The notes beneath the pieces were generated by a model that ran no database searches, was not told the origin of the DNA, and saw only the letters and a list, made by a program, of their open reading frames with translations. From CAZCBN01 sp964496975 (GTDB lineage Bacteria; Planctomycetota; Phycisphaerae; Phycisphaerales; UBA1924), in assembly GCA_964496975.1 (NCBI GenBank), contig CAZCBN010000037.1, positions 1 to 27,354 of the forward strand: 27,354 bases of DNA. Direction: 5' to 3'. Below, in pieces: positions 17,693-25,699 of this stretch; position 1 is the stretch's first letter; every line of letters starts with the position of its first letter. Position numbers and translations under genes: made by a program.

Positions 17693-18472
17693 TCAGGCCA
17701 CCGGCTGCGCGGCCTTCACGATGGGCACGAAGTCCGCCGCCTTCAGGCTGGCCCCGCCGATCAGGCCCCCGTCGATGTCGGGCCGGCCGAACAGCTCCGC
17801 CGCGTTGTCGGGCTTCACCGAGCCACCGTACTGAATCCGCACAGCCTGCGCCACCTCGGCCCCGTACAGGCTCGCCAGCACCGCCCGCACGCGGGCGTGG
17901 GCGGCCTGGGCGTCGCCGGGCGTCGCGGTCTTGCCGGTGCCGATGGCCCAGACCGGCTCGTACGCGATCGTCACCTGGGCCATGTGCGCCGCGTCCACGT
18001 CGGCGAGGCCCGCCCGGAGCTGCGCCTCGTTCACCGCGTCCGTCGTGCCCGCCTCGCGCTGCGCCAGCGTCTCGCCGATGCACAGCACGCAGTGCAGCGA
18101 CGCCTCCAGCACCGCCCGCACCTTCGCGTTCAGCAGCGTGTCGCCCTCGCCGATCACGTGCCGCCGCTCGCTGTGCCCCACCAGCACGGCCTTCACGCCG
18201 CAGTCCTTCAGCATCGCCGTGCTGACCTCGCCCGTGAAGGCCCCGTCCGCCTTGGGGTAGACGTCCTGGGCCCCGAGCATGATGCGGCTCTGCCGGTCCC
18301 GCAGCACCGAGCCCACCGCGAGCAAGTAGGGGAAGGGCGGGAAGATCGCCACGTCCACGCGATCGGTCACGCTGCCCACGCCGTCGATCACCGCCCGGGC
18401 CAGGTCGGCCGCCGAGAGGGCGTTGGTGTTCATCTTCCAGTTGCCGCCGACGAACGGCTTGCGCTGCGCCAT
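17693..18472 (-). CDS. tpiA: triosephosphate isomerase
   Basis: This is a 259-residue cytoplasmic glycolytic and gluconeogenic enzyme that interconverts dihydroxyacetone phosphate and glyceraldehyde-3-phosphate. All landmarks are present: GGNWKMN with the catalytic Lys13, VGHSERR with the electrophilic His, AYEPVWAIGTGK with the catalytic Glu and the mobile loop 6, and YGGSVKPDN and LIGGASLK for phosphate binding. Length is normal. ATG 18472 has AAGGG 8 bases upstream. It lies 126 bases downstream of pckA on the same strand, an arrangement that groups gluconeogenic functions, and is followed by secG. Confidence 0.97.
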   Translation of the reverse strand: MAQRKPFVGGNWKMNTNALSAADLARAVIDGVGSVTDRVDVAIFPPFPYLLAVGSVLRDRQSRIMLGAQDVYPKADGAFTGEVSTAMLKDCGVKAVLVGHSERRHVIGEGDTLLNAKVRAVLEASLHCVLCIGETLAQREAGTTDAVNEAQLRAGLADVDAAHMAQVTIAYEPVWAIGTGKTATPGDAQAAHARVRAVLASLYGAEVAQAVRIQYGGSVKPDNAAELFGRPDIDGGLIGGASLKAADFVPIVKAAQPVA

Positions 18473-18598
18473 TGGGGTGCCCTTTGTGCGACCCCCGCGG
18501 AACTTCGGAGGGAGTCGCAGTGTACCCCGCGCACCCCGCCCCGACGCGCCCCGACACGCGCGGCCCCAACCGCCCGCCGCGGCGCTCGCAGCCGGACC

Positions 18599-20194
18599 TC
18601 AGCCCCGCGGCCCCGCCGCCCGCACCTCGGCCGGCATCTCAAACTTCGCGTCGTTCTCGCGGAACAGCGCCGCCAGCTTCTTCGCTTGCGCCGTGTACGC
18701 CGCGGCGTCGCGCCACGTCTCCTGCGGGTGCAGCACGCCCGCCGGCACGCCCTTGACATGCCGCGGCACCATGAGCCCGAAAATCGGGTCGGGGTCAAAC
18801 GGCTCGCGCCGCAGCGAGCCGTTCAGAATGTCCGTCACCATCGCCCGCGTGTACTTCAGCTCGAACCGATGCCCCACGCCGTAGGGCCCGCCCGTCCACC
18901 CCGTGTTCAGCAGCCACACGTCGGCCTTGTACTTCTTGATGCGGTCGGCCAGCATCTGGGCGTACAGGCTCGGCGGCCTGGGCAGGAAGGGCCCGCCGAA
19001 GCACGGGCTGAAGTTCGGCTGCGGCTCCTTCACGCCCGCCTCCGTGCCCGCCAGCTTGCTCGTGTACCCGTTGATGAAGTAGTACATCGCCTGCTCGGGC
19101 GACAGCTTGCTGATCGGCGGGATCACGCCGTACGCGTCCGCCGTCAGGAAGATCACGTTCTTGGGGTGCGAGCCCACGCTCGGGATCACCGCGCCCTCGA
19201 TGAAGTCCACGGGGTACGTGACGCGGGTGTTCTCCGTCAGCCGCCCGTCGTTGTAGTCGGGCTCCCGCGTGCGGTCGTCGATGATCACGTTCTCCAGCAC
19301 GCTCCCGAACCGGATCGCGTTCCAGATCTCCGGCTCCCCCGTCCGGCTCAGCTTGATGCACTTCGCGTAGCACCCGCCCTCGAAGTTGAAGACGCCGTTC
19401 CCGCCCCACCCGTGCTCGTCGTCGCCGATGAGCGCCCGCGCCGGGTCGGCCGAGAGCGTCGTCTTCCCCGTCCCTGAGAGCCCGAAGAAGAGCGCCACGT
19501 TCGTCGGGTCGTCCTTGGCGATGTTCGCCGAGCAGTGCATCGGGAAGACGCCCTGGCTCGGCATGTCGTAGTTCATCGCGTAGAAGATGCTCTTCTTCAT
19601 CTCCCCCGCGTACTCCGAGCCCAGGATCACCACCGTCTTCCGCTCCAGGCTCTGCACCAGCAGCACCGGGCCCTTCACGCCCAGCTCCCGCTGCTCCGCG
19701 TCGGTCAGACGCCGCCGCCCCGCGTTGATGATCGTCCAGTCGTGCTGCCACGGCAGGTCCGACGCGTCCGCCGCGCTCCCCGGCTTGATGAACAGCGTCT
19801 GCACGAACAACGCGTGCCACGCCTGCTCGCTCACCACCCGCACCCCGAGCCGGTGCTGCACGTCCGCGCCCGCCCACCCGTCGAACACGTACCGCTCCGG
19901 CCTCGCGTTCAGATACTCCGTCGCGATCGCCAGCGCCCGGTCAAACACCGCGGGCGTCACGGGGCGGTTCACGTTGCCCCACCAGATGTCGTTGTGGATC
20001 CCCGGCGTGTCCTCGAGGTACTTGTCCGCCGGGCTCCGGCCCGTCCGGTCCCCCGTCAGGCAGACCAGCGCCCCGTTGGACGCGAGCCGCCCCTCCCCCG
20101 CCGCCAGCGCCCGCTCCACCAGCTCCGCCGCCGACAAGTTCACGAACACCCGGTCCGACGACAGATCGAGTTTCCCGGCGCTGATCATGGTCAT
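18599..20194 (-). CDS. pckA: phosphoenolpyruvate carboxykinase (ATP)
   Basis: This is a 531-residue cytoplasmic enzyme converting oxaloacetate and ATP to phosphoenolpyruvate, CO2 and ADP, the committed step of gluconeogenesis. Diagnostic motifs are TGDRTGRSPADKY, YAGEMKKSIFYAMNY, the PEPCK-specific P-loop GLSGTGKTTLS, the metal-binding LIGDDEHGWG, NFEGGCYAKCIKL and NTGWTGGPYGVGHR. These identify the ATP-type (not GTP-type) enzyme. ATG 20194 (MTMISAGK) is chosen because GGAGG lies 10 bases upstream and matches the family's usual N-terminus. The open frame continues about 110 codons further, but that part is Gly/Arg-rich and non-homologous in look. E. coli PckA is 540 residues, so the length fits. 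It heads the tpiA-secG-yicC run. Confidence 0.97.
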   Translation of the reverse strand: MTMISAGKLDLSSDRVFVNLSAAELVERALAAGEGRLASNGALVCLTGDRTGRSPADKYLEDTPGIHNDIWWGNVNRPVTPAVFDRALAIATEYLNARPERYVFDGWAGADVQHRLGVRVVSEQAWHALFVQTLFIKPGSAADASDLPWQHDWTIINAGRRRLTDAEQRELGVKGPVLLVQSLERKTVVILGSEYAGEMKKSIFYAMNYDMPSQGVFPMHCSANIAKDDPTNVALFFGLSGTGKTTLSADPARALIGDDEHGWGGNGVFNFEGGCYAKCIKLSRTGEPEIWNAIRFGSVLENVIIDDRTREPDYNDGRLTENTRVTYPVDFIEGAVIPSVGSHPKNVIFLTADAYGVIPPISKLSPEQAMYYFINGYTSKLAGTEAGVKEPQPNFSPCFGGPFLPRPPSLYAQMLADRIKKYKADVWLLNTGWTGGPYGVGHRFELKYTRAMVTDILNGSLRREPFDPDPIFGLMVPRHVKGVPAGVLHPQETWRDAAAYTAQAKKLAALFRENDAKFEMPAEVRAAGPRG

Positions 20195-20573
20195 GGGGGC
20201 AGGTCCTCCCTCGGGGCGGCGCACAGCACGCAGAACAGCGGGACGCCGGGGCAAACGCCCAACATCGCCGCCCCGGCAAGCCCCATGCCCGAACGAGACA
20301 CCGCCGCCGCGACAGGCCGGCCCGCCGGGGCCGTGCCCACCATCGGCGTTCGCGGCGAGCACGGCACAACGGCCCCCGGAACAGCGCTGAGATACTACAG
20401 CCACCCCGGCCCCGCCCGCCACCCGCCTCCCGCCCCAGATTCCCACCCCGCACCCACGGCCCCCGGCAAGGCCCCGCCCGCCCCGCCCGCCGGCCGCCGG
20501 CCCGTCGCTTGCCCGCCGCCCTCCCAACTTCTACCGTTGCTGTTGGGCCGGGGGACACCCTCCGCCCACCGAT
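20195..20573. other. 379-bp divergent intergenic region between pckA and tRNA-His
   Basis: There is no convincing ORF. The pckA ribosome site is at its left edge and the candidate tRNA promoter at its right. A small AT-richer island around 20388-20402 reads TAGTAT on the minus strand and could be a -10 box for pckA, but I find no good -35 partner. Confidence 0.5.
20509..20537 (+). promoter_or_regulatory. candidate promoter of tRNA-His
   Basis: TTGCCC (20509-20514), a 17-base spacer and TACCGT (20532-20537) lie 36 bases upstream of the mature tRNA. That is the expected distance for a short 5' leader removed by RNase P. The -10 match is weak. Confidence 0.35.
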
Positions 20574-20647
20574 GGTGGTCGTAGCTCAGTTGGTAGAGCA
20601 CCGGGTTGTGATCCCGGTTGTCGCGGGTTCGAGCCCCGTCGATCACC
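20574..20647 (+). tRNA. tRNA-His, anticodon GTG
   Basis: A full cloverleaf is visible. The acceptor stem GTGGTCG (20575-20581) pairs with CGATCAC (20640-20646), with one G-T pair. The D-arm is GCTCAGTTGGTAGAGC and the anticodon stem CCGGG/CCCGG has loop TTGTGAT, placing anticodon GTG at 20608-20610. The T-arm is GCGGG-TTCGAGC-CCCGT. The extra G at 20574 (G-1) opposite C73 at 20647 is the identity element of histidine tRNAs and confirms the call. CCA is not encoded and must be added after transcription. The gene stands alone on the plus strand between the pckA region and the PilZ gene. Confidence 0.97.
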
Positions 20648-20678
20648 CTTGAAGCACGGGCGGACGTCGGTCACCGGA

Positions 20679-20721
20679 CACCGGGGACCGGCCAATCGGC
20701 CACCGGGGACTGGCCATCGGC
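20679..20721. repeat. tandem direct repeat, 22 + 21 bp, downstream of tRNA-His
   Basis: Two adjacent near-identical units begin at 20679 and 20701 and share CACCGGGGAC-(C/T)-GGCCA, then TCGGC; the second unit has one fewer A and one C-to-T change. A partial third unit follows (CATCGGGG). The units are partly self-complementary (CCGGCC / GGCC). They lie in the 107-bp space between the tRNA and the convergent PilZ gene, where they might act as a terminator or be a dispersed genomic repeat. Confidence 0.6.
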
Positions 20722-20754
20722 CATCGGGGGGTGGGGCCGACGACCGGGGGCGCT

Positions 20755-21960
20755 TCAGGCCGCGCTCGCTTCGCCGCCGCCGTGCCTCGCCCGCGGCTCC
20801 CGGCCCGCCACCTTGCACAGCGTGATCAGCCGCTTCAGCTGCGTCTGCACCAGCACCAGGTTCATGTTGCCCGACAGCGTGTCCGCGATGCTCGTCGCCG
20901 TCGACGCCATGTCGTCGAGCCCGAGCGCCGGCGCCGTCCCCTTGAGCTGAAGGCAGATCGTGTAGACCGGCATCGCCTCGTTCTTCTCGGCGTACTTCTC
21001 AAGCTGCGCCGAGAGCTGCGCCGCCTCCGGCGCGAACAGCTCGCACAGCTTCCGCCGCCCCTCGGCCAGCGTCGCCTCGTCGTCCCCCCGGCCGGACGCC
21101 CCCTTCTCCGCGGGCTTCAGATACTCCGACAGCGACCGCAGCACCCGGTCCTTCTGCAAGGGCTTGGGCATGAACTCGCACTTCGGCGCATCCGCCAGCG
21201 CCTGCCGCATGCCGGGCCCCGTGTCCGCGCTCGTGATGATCACCGGGAGCTGCACGCCCTCCAGCGCCAGCTTGGTGATCATCTCCAGCCCCGTCCGGTC
21301 CGGCAGGTGCTGGTCGCACACCAGCAGGTTGATCGACTGGTCCGACAGGATGAGCTGCTCCGCCTGCTCCGCGCTCGTCGCCGACTTGATCCGCACCCGC
21401 GTCTCCCGCAGGAACGACCGGAACAGGTGCTGCTCCACCTCCAGCGAGTTCGCGTACAGCACCACGCCCGTCAGCGATTCCGCGTCCACCTGCTCCACCG
21501 TCGACCGGCTCTCCAGCAGGTCGTTGCGGATGAAGTCGCGCACCTCGATCGGCACCGCAAACTTCACCCCGATCTCGTGGATCATCCCCCGACGGTGCTG
21601 GCACCGCACGATCTCCCCCGACACCGGCTGAAACCCGCCGATCGCCCGCGGCAGGATCACCACGCACTTGGTGCCCGTGTAGAGGAACGCGTTGTGCAAG
21701 AGCCCGATCCCCCCGCACGAAAGGTTCCGGCACGCCATCCGCAGGTCCACGCTCCCCCCGTTGGGCGAGTCGATCCGGATCGCGATCGTCTGCTCCCGGT
21801 AGGGCCACCGCGAATGCAGCCGCCGCGGGTTGGCCGACGCCCCGGGCCCGGCGTCCAGCTCGTCCAGCAGACGCCCCAGGTCCTTCTCCGAGATGCCGAG
21901 CGTGTTCGGCCGAACGCTCGCCGCGGGCCTCGCTGTCCCGCCCGGTCGTTTCGGTGTCAT
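20755..21960 (-). CDS. PilZ - receiver - HPt-like protein with degenerate phosphorelay sites
   Basis: This is a 401-residue cytoplasmic protein. ATG 21960 has GGAGG 9 bases upstream. Residues ~45-150 form a PilZ domain: RxxxR (R47-R51 or R51-R55), then N79-L-S-C-G-G, the (D/N)xSxxG motif, so cyclic-di-GMP binding is likely. Residues ~164-282 are a response-regulator receiver domain with Asp216 (LLVCDQHLPD), T243/S244 and Lys266 (MPKPL). The acidic pair that normally ends strand 1 and holds Mg2+ is replaced by YANS (169-172). Residues ~295-395 are helical with LQLKGTAPALGL, which aligns with the HPt signature HxLKG, but the phospho-accepting His is Leu337. It therefore looks like a c-di-GMP receptor with non-standard signalling domains. 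It stands apart from any kinase gene. Confidence 0.8.
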   Translation of the reverse strand: MTPKRPGGTARPAASVRPNTLGISEKDLGRLLDELDAGPGASANPRRLHSRWPYREQTIAIRIDSPNGGSVDLRMACRNLSCGGIGLLHNAFLYTGTKCVVILPRAIGGFQPVSGEIVRCQHRRGMIHEIGVKFAVPIEVRDFIRNDLLESRSTVEQVDAESLTGVVLYANSLEVEQHLFRSFLRETRVRIKSATSAEQAEQLILSDQSINLLVCDQHLPDRTGLEMITKLALEGVQLPVIITSADTGPGMRQALADAPKCEFMPKPLQKDRVLRSLSEYLKPAEKGASGRGDDEATLAEGRRKLCELFAPEAAQLSAQLEKYAEKNEAMPVYTICLQLKGTAPALGLDDMASTATSIADTLSGNMNLVLVQTQLKRLITLCKVAGREPRARHGGGEASAA

Positions 21961-22323
21961 CGCGTCCCGCCTCCGCTGCGTCCCGGACCCGGGCGTCATC
22001 CCAGCCCCGGCCCCCAGCCGTCGCCAAGCCCATCCCCGGCCCATCCGGACTGCGCCCCCTCGAAATCGACACCCGACGCCCCCCACTCCACCCCTGCCCC
22101 ATCAACCGCCGCCGCCCCTCCCCGACGCCACCACCCCTGGCCCCCCCGCACCGTCCGAGAACCCCCTCCGCGCAGACGACCGCCCCCCAAGCCGGCCCCT
22201 GCATCCGGGGCTCCGGCCTCCATGGTCCGGGCATCCGTTGTCCCAGCATCCGGGGTCGGCCACGCTCGCGAAGGCCAAGCTCGCGAAGGCCCACCCAGGC
22301 GCGCCCGGCCCCCCCCGCGCTCG
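21961..22323. other. 363-bp intergenic region between gyrB end and the PilZ gene
   Basis: It has very high C content on the plus strand and no ORF that looks like protein. It holds GCATCCG at 22201, 22231 and 22246 and a 13-bp direct repeat (GCTCGCGAAGGCC) at 22264-22276 and 22279-22291, all spaced by multiples of 15 bases. The PilZ gene's GGAGG ribosome site lies at its left edge. No clear promoter or terminator is seen. Confidence 0.45.
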
Positions 22324-25239
22324 TCACACGTCCAGGTTCTTCACCTCGAGCGCGTGCTCCTCGATGAACCGGCGCCGCGGCTCCACCTGCTCGCCCATCA
22401 GCACGCTGAACAGCGCGTCCGCCTCGCCCGCCTGCTCCCACGTCACCCGCATCAGCGTCCGGCGCGACGCGTCCATCGTCGTCTCCCAGAGCTGCTCGGC
22501 GTCCATCTCGCCCAGACCCTTGAACCGCTTGATCTCCAGCCCCCGCCGGCCGATCTCGTGCAGCTTCCCCAGCACCGAGGCCAGGCTCGCCGCCTCCACC
22601 GTGCGTGTCGCCGCCGAGGCCGTCCCCGCGCCGGCCCCGCCCCGCCCCGACGCACCACCGCCCGACGCACCACCGCCCGACGCCTCCTCGTCCTCCCCCT
22701 CTACCGACGCGTCGCCCGCCTCCTCCGGCTCGCCGTCCGCCCCGGCCCCCGCCCCCACCCCAGCTCGCCCGAGCCCGATGCGCGACGGGTCAACCTCCCA
22801 CGCGAACCGCGCCGGCAGCCGCTCGCCCGTCACGCTCTCTTCCTGCACCAGCGCGTAGTCGTCGATCGAGAGCCCCAGCTCCGCCAGCTCCACGAACAAC
22901 CGCTCCAACTCCCGGTTCTCGTGCAGCTCGCGCACCGTCGCGATCGGCGCCAGGGGCGCAAGCCCCGCGTCCGCCCCAGCCGCCGGCCCAACCACCGGTC
23001 CAGCCCCCGCCCCAACCACCGGCCCCGGCGACACGCCATCCGACTCCCCGCCCACCTCTTCCGCATCGCCGTCTGCCTTGCCCATCTCCCCCGCGTCCAT
23101 CGGCATGGGCAGGATCACCGCCGCGCCCTCCACCGGCGCCGCGTCGGCCAGCCTCCACCCGCGGGCCGCCACCGCCGCCAGCGCCTCGGCCTCGCTCCAC
23201 GCGTGCACCGTCGCCGCGCCGCACGTCGCCTGGTGCGTGGGCAGCCGCCCATCCCGCCGCGCCGCGAGCAGGTCCGCGAAGGGCACGCCCCGCCGCTCGG
23301 CGATCTGCACCAGTTCCGCGAGCCGCCGCAGCGTCCGAACGGCCCGCCGCAGCTCGGCCCCTTCCAGCATCCGCGTCACCCGGGGCTCGCCGTTCACCGC
23401 CGACGCCGGCACCACGCCCTCGGCCGTCCAGCCCAGCGTGTCGCGCACGTGCAGCCGCGCGCCCTCCAGGCCCAGCTCGGTCAGCGTGTCGCCCAGCGCC
23501 CGCTCGTCCAGCACGTACCGCCGCGACCGCTTCTTCCCCCCGCCCCGGCTCACCTCGTACAGCGGGGGCTGCGCCACGAAGATGTGCCCCCGCCGCAGCA
23601 GTTCGGGCATCTGCCGAAAGAAGAACGTCAGCAGCAGCGTGCGGATGTGGCTCCCGTCCACGTCCGCGTCCGTCATGATGATCACGCGGCCGTACCGCAG
23701 CCGGGAGATGTCCAGCTCCGCCCCGATCCCCACCCGCAGCGCGCTGATCAGCGTCCGGATCTCCTCAAAGCCCAGCACCTTGTCGATCCGCGCCTTCTCC
23801 ACGTTCAGCAGCTTGCCCCGCAGCGGCAGGATCGCCTGCGTCTCCACGTCGCGGCCCTGCGTCGCGCTGCCGCCGGCGCTGTCGCCCTCGACGATGAACA
23901 GCTCCGCCCGGTCCACGTCCTTCGTCTTGCAGTCCTTCAGCTTGTGCGGCATCGAGCCCGAGTCGAGCGCCGTCTTCCGCCGCGTCAGCTCCCGCGCCTT
24001 CCGCGCCGCCTCCCGCGCCTGCGCCGCGATGATCCCCTTCTGGCAGAGCCGCTTCGCCTCGGCCGGGTGCGTCTCGAGCCACTCGCCCAGCGCGTCGCTC
24101 ACCGCCTGCGCGACAAACCCCTCCACCTCCTCGTTCAGCAGCTTCTCCTTGGGCTGGTTGTTGAACGTCGGGTTGGGCAGCTTCACCGAGACAATCGCCA
24201 CCAGCCCCTCGCGCAGGTCCTCACCCGTCGGCACCGGGTCCTTGTCCTTGATGATCCCCGCCTTGCGCGCATACCCGTTCAGCGTCCGCGTCAACGCCGT
24301 CTTGAAGCCCTGCCCGTGCGTCCCGCCGTCCACGTTGTTGATGTTGTTCGCGAACGTCAGCACCGTCTCGTTGTACCCGTCGTGGTACTGCAGCGCCACC
24401 TCGCACAGCAGATACTCCTCGGGCTTCTCCGTCCGGATGTACACGGGCGAGCTCACCGCCGTCTTGCCGCGCATCATGTGCGCCACGTACTCCAGCAGCC
24501 CGTTCTCCGCCTTGAACGCCGCCGACCGCGGCTTGCCGTCCGCCCCCACACGCTCGTCCGTCAGCCGGATGAAGATCCCGGGGTTCAGGAACGCGAGCTC
24601 CCGCATCCGGTTCTCGAGCGTCTCGTAGCGGAAGTCGGTGTCTGGAAAAATCTCCGGGTCGGGCCGGAACTCCACCACCGTCCCCGTCGGCCTCGCCCCC
24701 GCCAGGATAGGCCCCACCACCCGCAGCTCCTCCGCCACCCGCCCCCGCTCAAAGCGCATCCGGTGCAGCTTGCCGTCGCGCGCAACCTCCACCTCGAGGT
24801 ACTCGCTCAGCGCGTTCACGCAGCTCACGCCCACGCCGTGCAGCCCGCCCGACACCTTGTACGCGCTGTCCTCCTGCTGAAACTTCCCCCCCGCGTGCAG
24901 CTTGGTCATCACGACCTCAACCGCCGGCCGGCCGTTCAGCAGCGGGTCCTCGTGCTTCACCGGGTCCACCGGGATGCCCCGCCCGTCGTCCGCCACCCGG
25001 CACGACCCGTCCGCCTCCACCGACACCGTGATCGCCGTGGCGTACCCCGCCATCGCCTCGTCGATCGAGTTGTCCACCACCTCGTACACCAGGTGGTGCA
25101 GCGCGTTCACCCCGGTCCCGCCGATGTACATACCCGGCCGCTTCCGGACCGCGTCCAACCCCTCCAGCACCTTGATCTGGTCGGCGCCGTACTGGCTGTT
25201 CGCCTTGTTGATCGCATTCGTCGGCCCGGTGTCACCCAT
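22324..25239 (-). CDS. gyrB: DNA gyrase subunit B with enlarged TOPRIM-tail insertion
   Basis: This is a 971-residue type IIA topoisomerase ATPase subunit that, with GyrA, introduces negative supercoils. The GHKL ATPase motifs are VLEGLDAVRKRPGMYIG, EVVDNSIDEA, DDGRGIP and GGLHGVGVSCVNAL. The transducer contains FANNINNVDGGTH and QPKEKL. The TOPRIM domain has ELFIVEGDSAGGSA, PLRGKLLNVEKA and MTDADVDGSHIRTLLL. The tail is RFKGLGEMDAEQLWETTMD to the C-terminal EEHALEVKNLDV. Between the metal-binding TDADVD and KGLGEM lies an insertion of over 300 residues with low-complexity segments (PVVGAGAGPVVGPAAGADAG; a GGGAS-rich stretch), far longer than the ~170-residue insert of E. coli GyrB (804 aa). 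ATG 25239 has GGAG 6 bases upstream and overlaps the TIR gene stop by 8 bases. Confidence 0.95.
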   Translation of the reverse strand: MGDTGPTNAINKANSQYGADQIKVLEGLDAVRKRPGMYIGGTGVNALHHLVYEVVDNSIDEAMAGYATAITVSVEADGSCRVADDGRGIPVDPVKHEDPLLNGRPAVEVVMTKLHAGGKFQQEDSAYKVSGGLHGVGVSCVNALSEYLEVEVARDGKLHRMRFERGRVAEELRVVGPILAGARPTGTVVEFRPDPEIFPDTDFRYETLENRMRELAFLNPGIFIRLTDERVGADGKPRSAAFKAENGLLEYVAHMMRGKTAVSSPVYIRTEKPEEYLLCEVALQYHDGYNETVLTFANNINNVDGGTHGQGFKTALTRTLNGYARKAGIIKDKDPVPTGEDLREGLVAIVSVKLPNPTFNNQPKEKLLNEEVEGFVAQAVSDALGEWLETHPAEAKRLCQKGIIAAQAREAARKARELTRRKTALDSGSMPHKLKDCKTKDVDRAELFIVEGDSAGGSATQGRDVETQAILPLRGKLLNVEKARIDKVLGFEEIRTLISALRVGIGAELDISRLRYGRVIIMTDADVDGSHIRTLLLTFFFRQMPELLRRGHIFVAQPPLYEVSRGGGKKRSRRYVLDERALGDTLTELGLEGARLHVRDTLGWTAEGVVPASAVNGEPRVTRMLEGAELRRAVRTLRRLAELVQIAERRGVPFADLLAARRDGRLPTHQATCGAATVHAWSEAEALAAVAARGWRLADAAPVEGAAVILPMPMDAGEMGKADGDAEEVGGESDGVSPGPVVGAGAGPVVGPAAGADAGLAPLAPIATVRELHENRELERLFVELAELGLSIDDYALVQEESVTGERLPARFAWEVDPSRIGLGRAGVGAGAGADGEPEEAGDASVEGEDEEASGGGASGGGASGRGGAGAGTASAATRTVEAASLASVLGKLHEIGRRGLEIKRFKGLGEMDAEQLWETTMDASRRTLMRVTWEQAGEADALFSVLMGEQVEPRRRFIEEHALEVKNLDV

Positions 25240-25699
25240 GGTCCATCTCCGAACCCGGCGCATGCGGGAGATGAACCCGTCGCGGGTCAAGCCCGATCCC
25301 CCACACCCCTAGCAGCCCACGCACGCCTTCGACAAAGTCGTCACGCCCGTCGATCCACTGAATGTCCGGCAACGTCCACGACAGCGACGCGACGTCGCAC
25401 GTCTCCGCAAGGTACGGCACCAACCGACCATTGAACTGCTGCTGACGCAACGCCGCCTTCACCTCTCGCCGCACCCATTCCGACACGCACGACCGCGGCG
25501 TCAACAACACGACAAACCAGTCGCACCGCCCCAACGCCGCACCGATCTCATCCTGCCACGCGTCCCCGCCGCGGAGACTCCGCCTGCTGTACCACACGCC
25601 AACGCCGTGGCCCGACAACGTTCGGGCGACCGCAGAAGCAAGCGGCGCGTCCGCATCGGCATGCGACACAAACACCTCGCTTGGGCGGCCGCCGCTCAT
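25232..25699 (-). CDS. TIR-domain protein, second in the TIR-TIR-gyrB operon
   Basis: This is a 155-residue soluble protein that is nearly all TIR domain. VFVSHADAD (9-17) is the first strand and AA-loop. GVGVWYSRRSLRGGDAWQDE matches strand B and the BB loop, and CDWFVVLLTPRSCVSEW the next strand. W75-V-R-R-E79 aligns with the W-x-x-x-E motif that supplies the catalytic Glu of NAD-cleaving TIRs such as human SARM1 (W638/E642) and plant TIRs. NADase activity is therefore plausible but inferred. ATG 25699 overlaps the upstream TIR gene's TGA as ATGA, which fixes the start; GGAGG is 11 bases upstream. Its own TGA overlaps the gyrB ATG within ATGGGTGA. GC is lower than flanking genes (62% in 25501-25560). 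There is no second effector or sensor domain. Confidence 0.85.
   Translation of the reverse strand: MSGGRPSEVFVSHADADAPLASAVARTLSGHGVGVWYSRRSLRGGDAWQDEIGAALGRCDWFVVLLTPRSCVSEWVRREVKAALRQQQFNGRLVPYLAETCDVASLSWTLPDIQWIDGRDDFVEGVRGLLGVWGIGLDPRRVHLPHAPGSEMDHG

Noticed and set aside
20195..20527. N-terminal extension of pckA
   Set aside because: Gly/Arg-rich, without similarity to the family N-terminus; ATG 20194 has a ribosome site and the right length.
20679..20735. CRISPR array
   Set aside because: Units are adjacent without spacers and there are only about two and a half copies; no cas genes are present.
20731..25434. Very long plus-strand ORF opposite the PilZ gene and gyrB
   Set aside because: It is Arg/His/Pro/Leu-rich with no recognisable motif, and is the antisense shadow of genuine genes in high-GC DNA.
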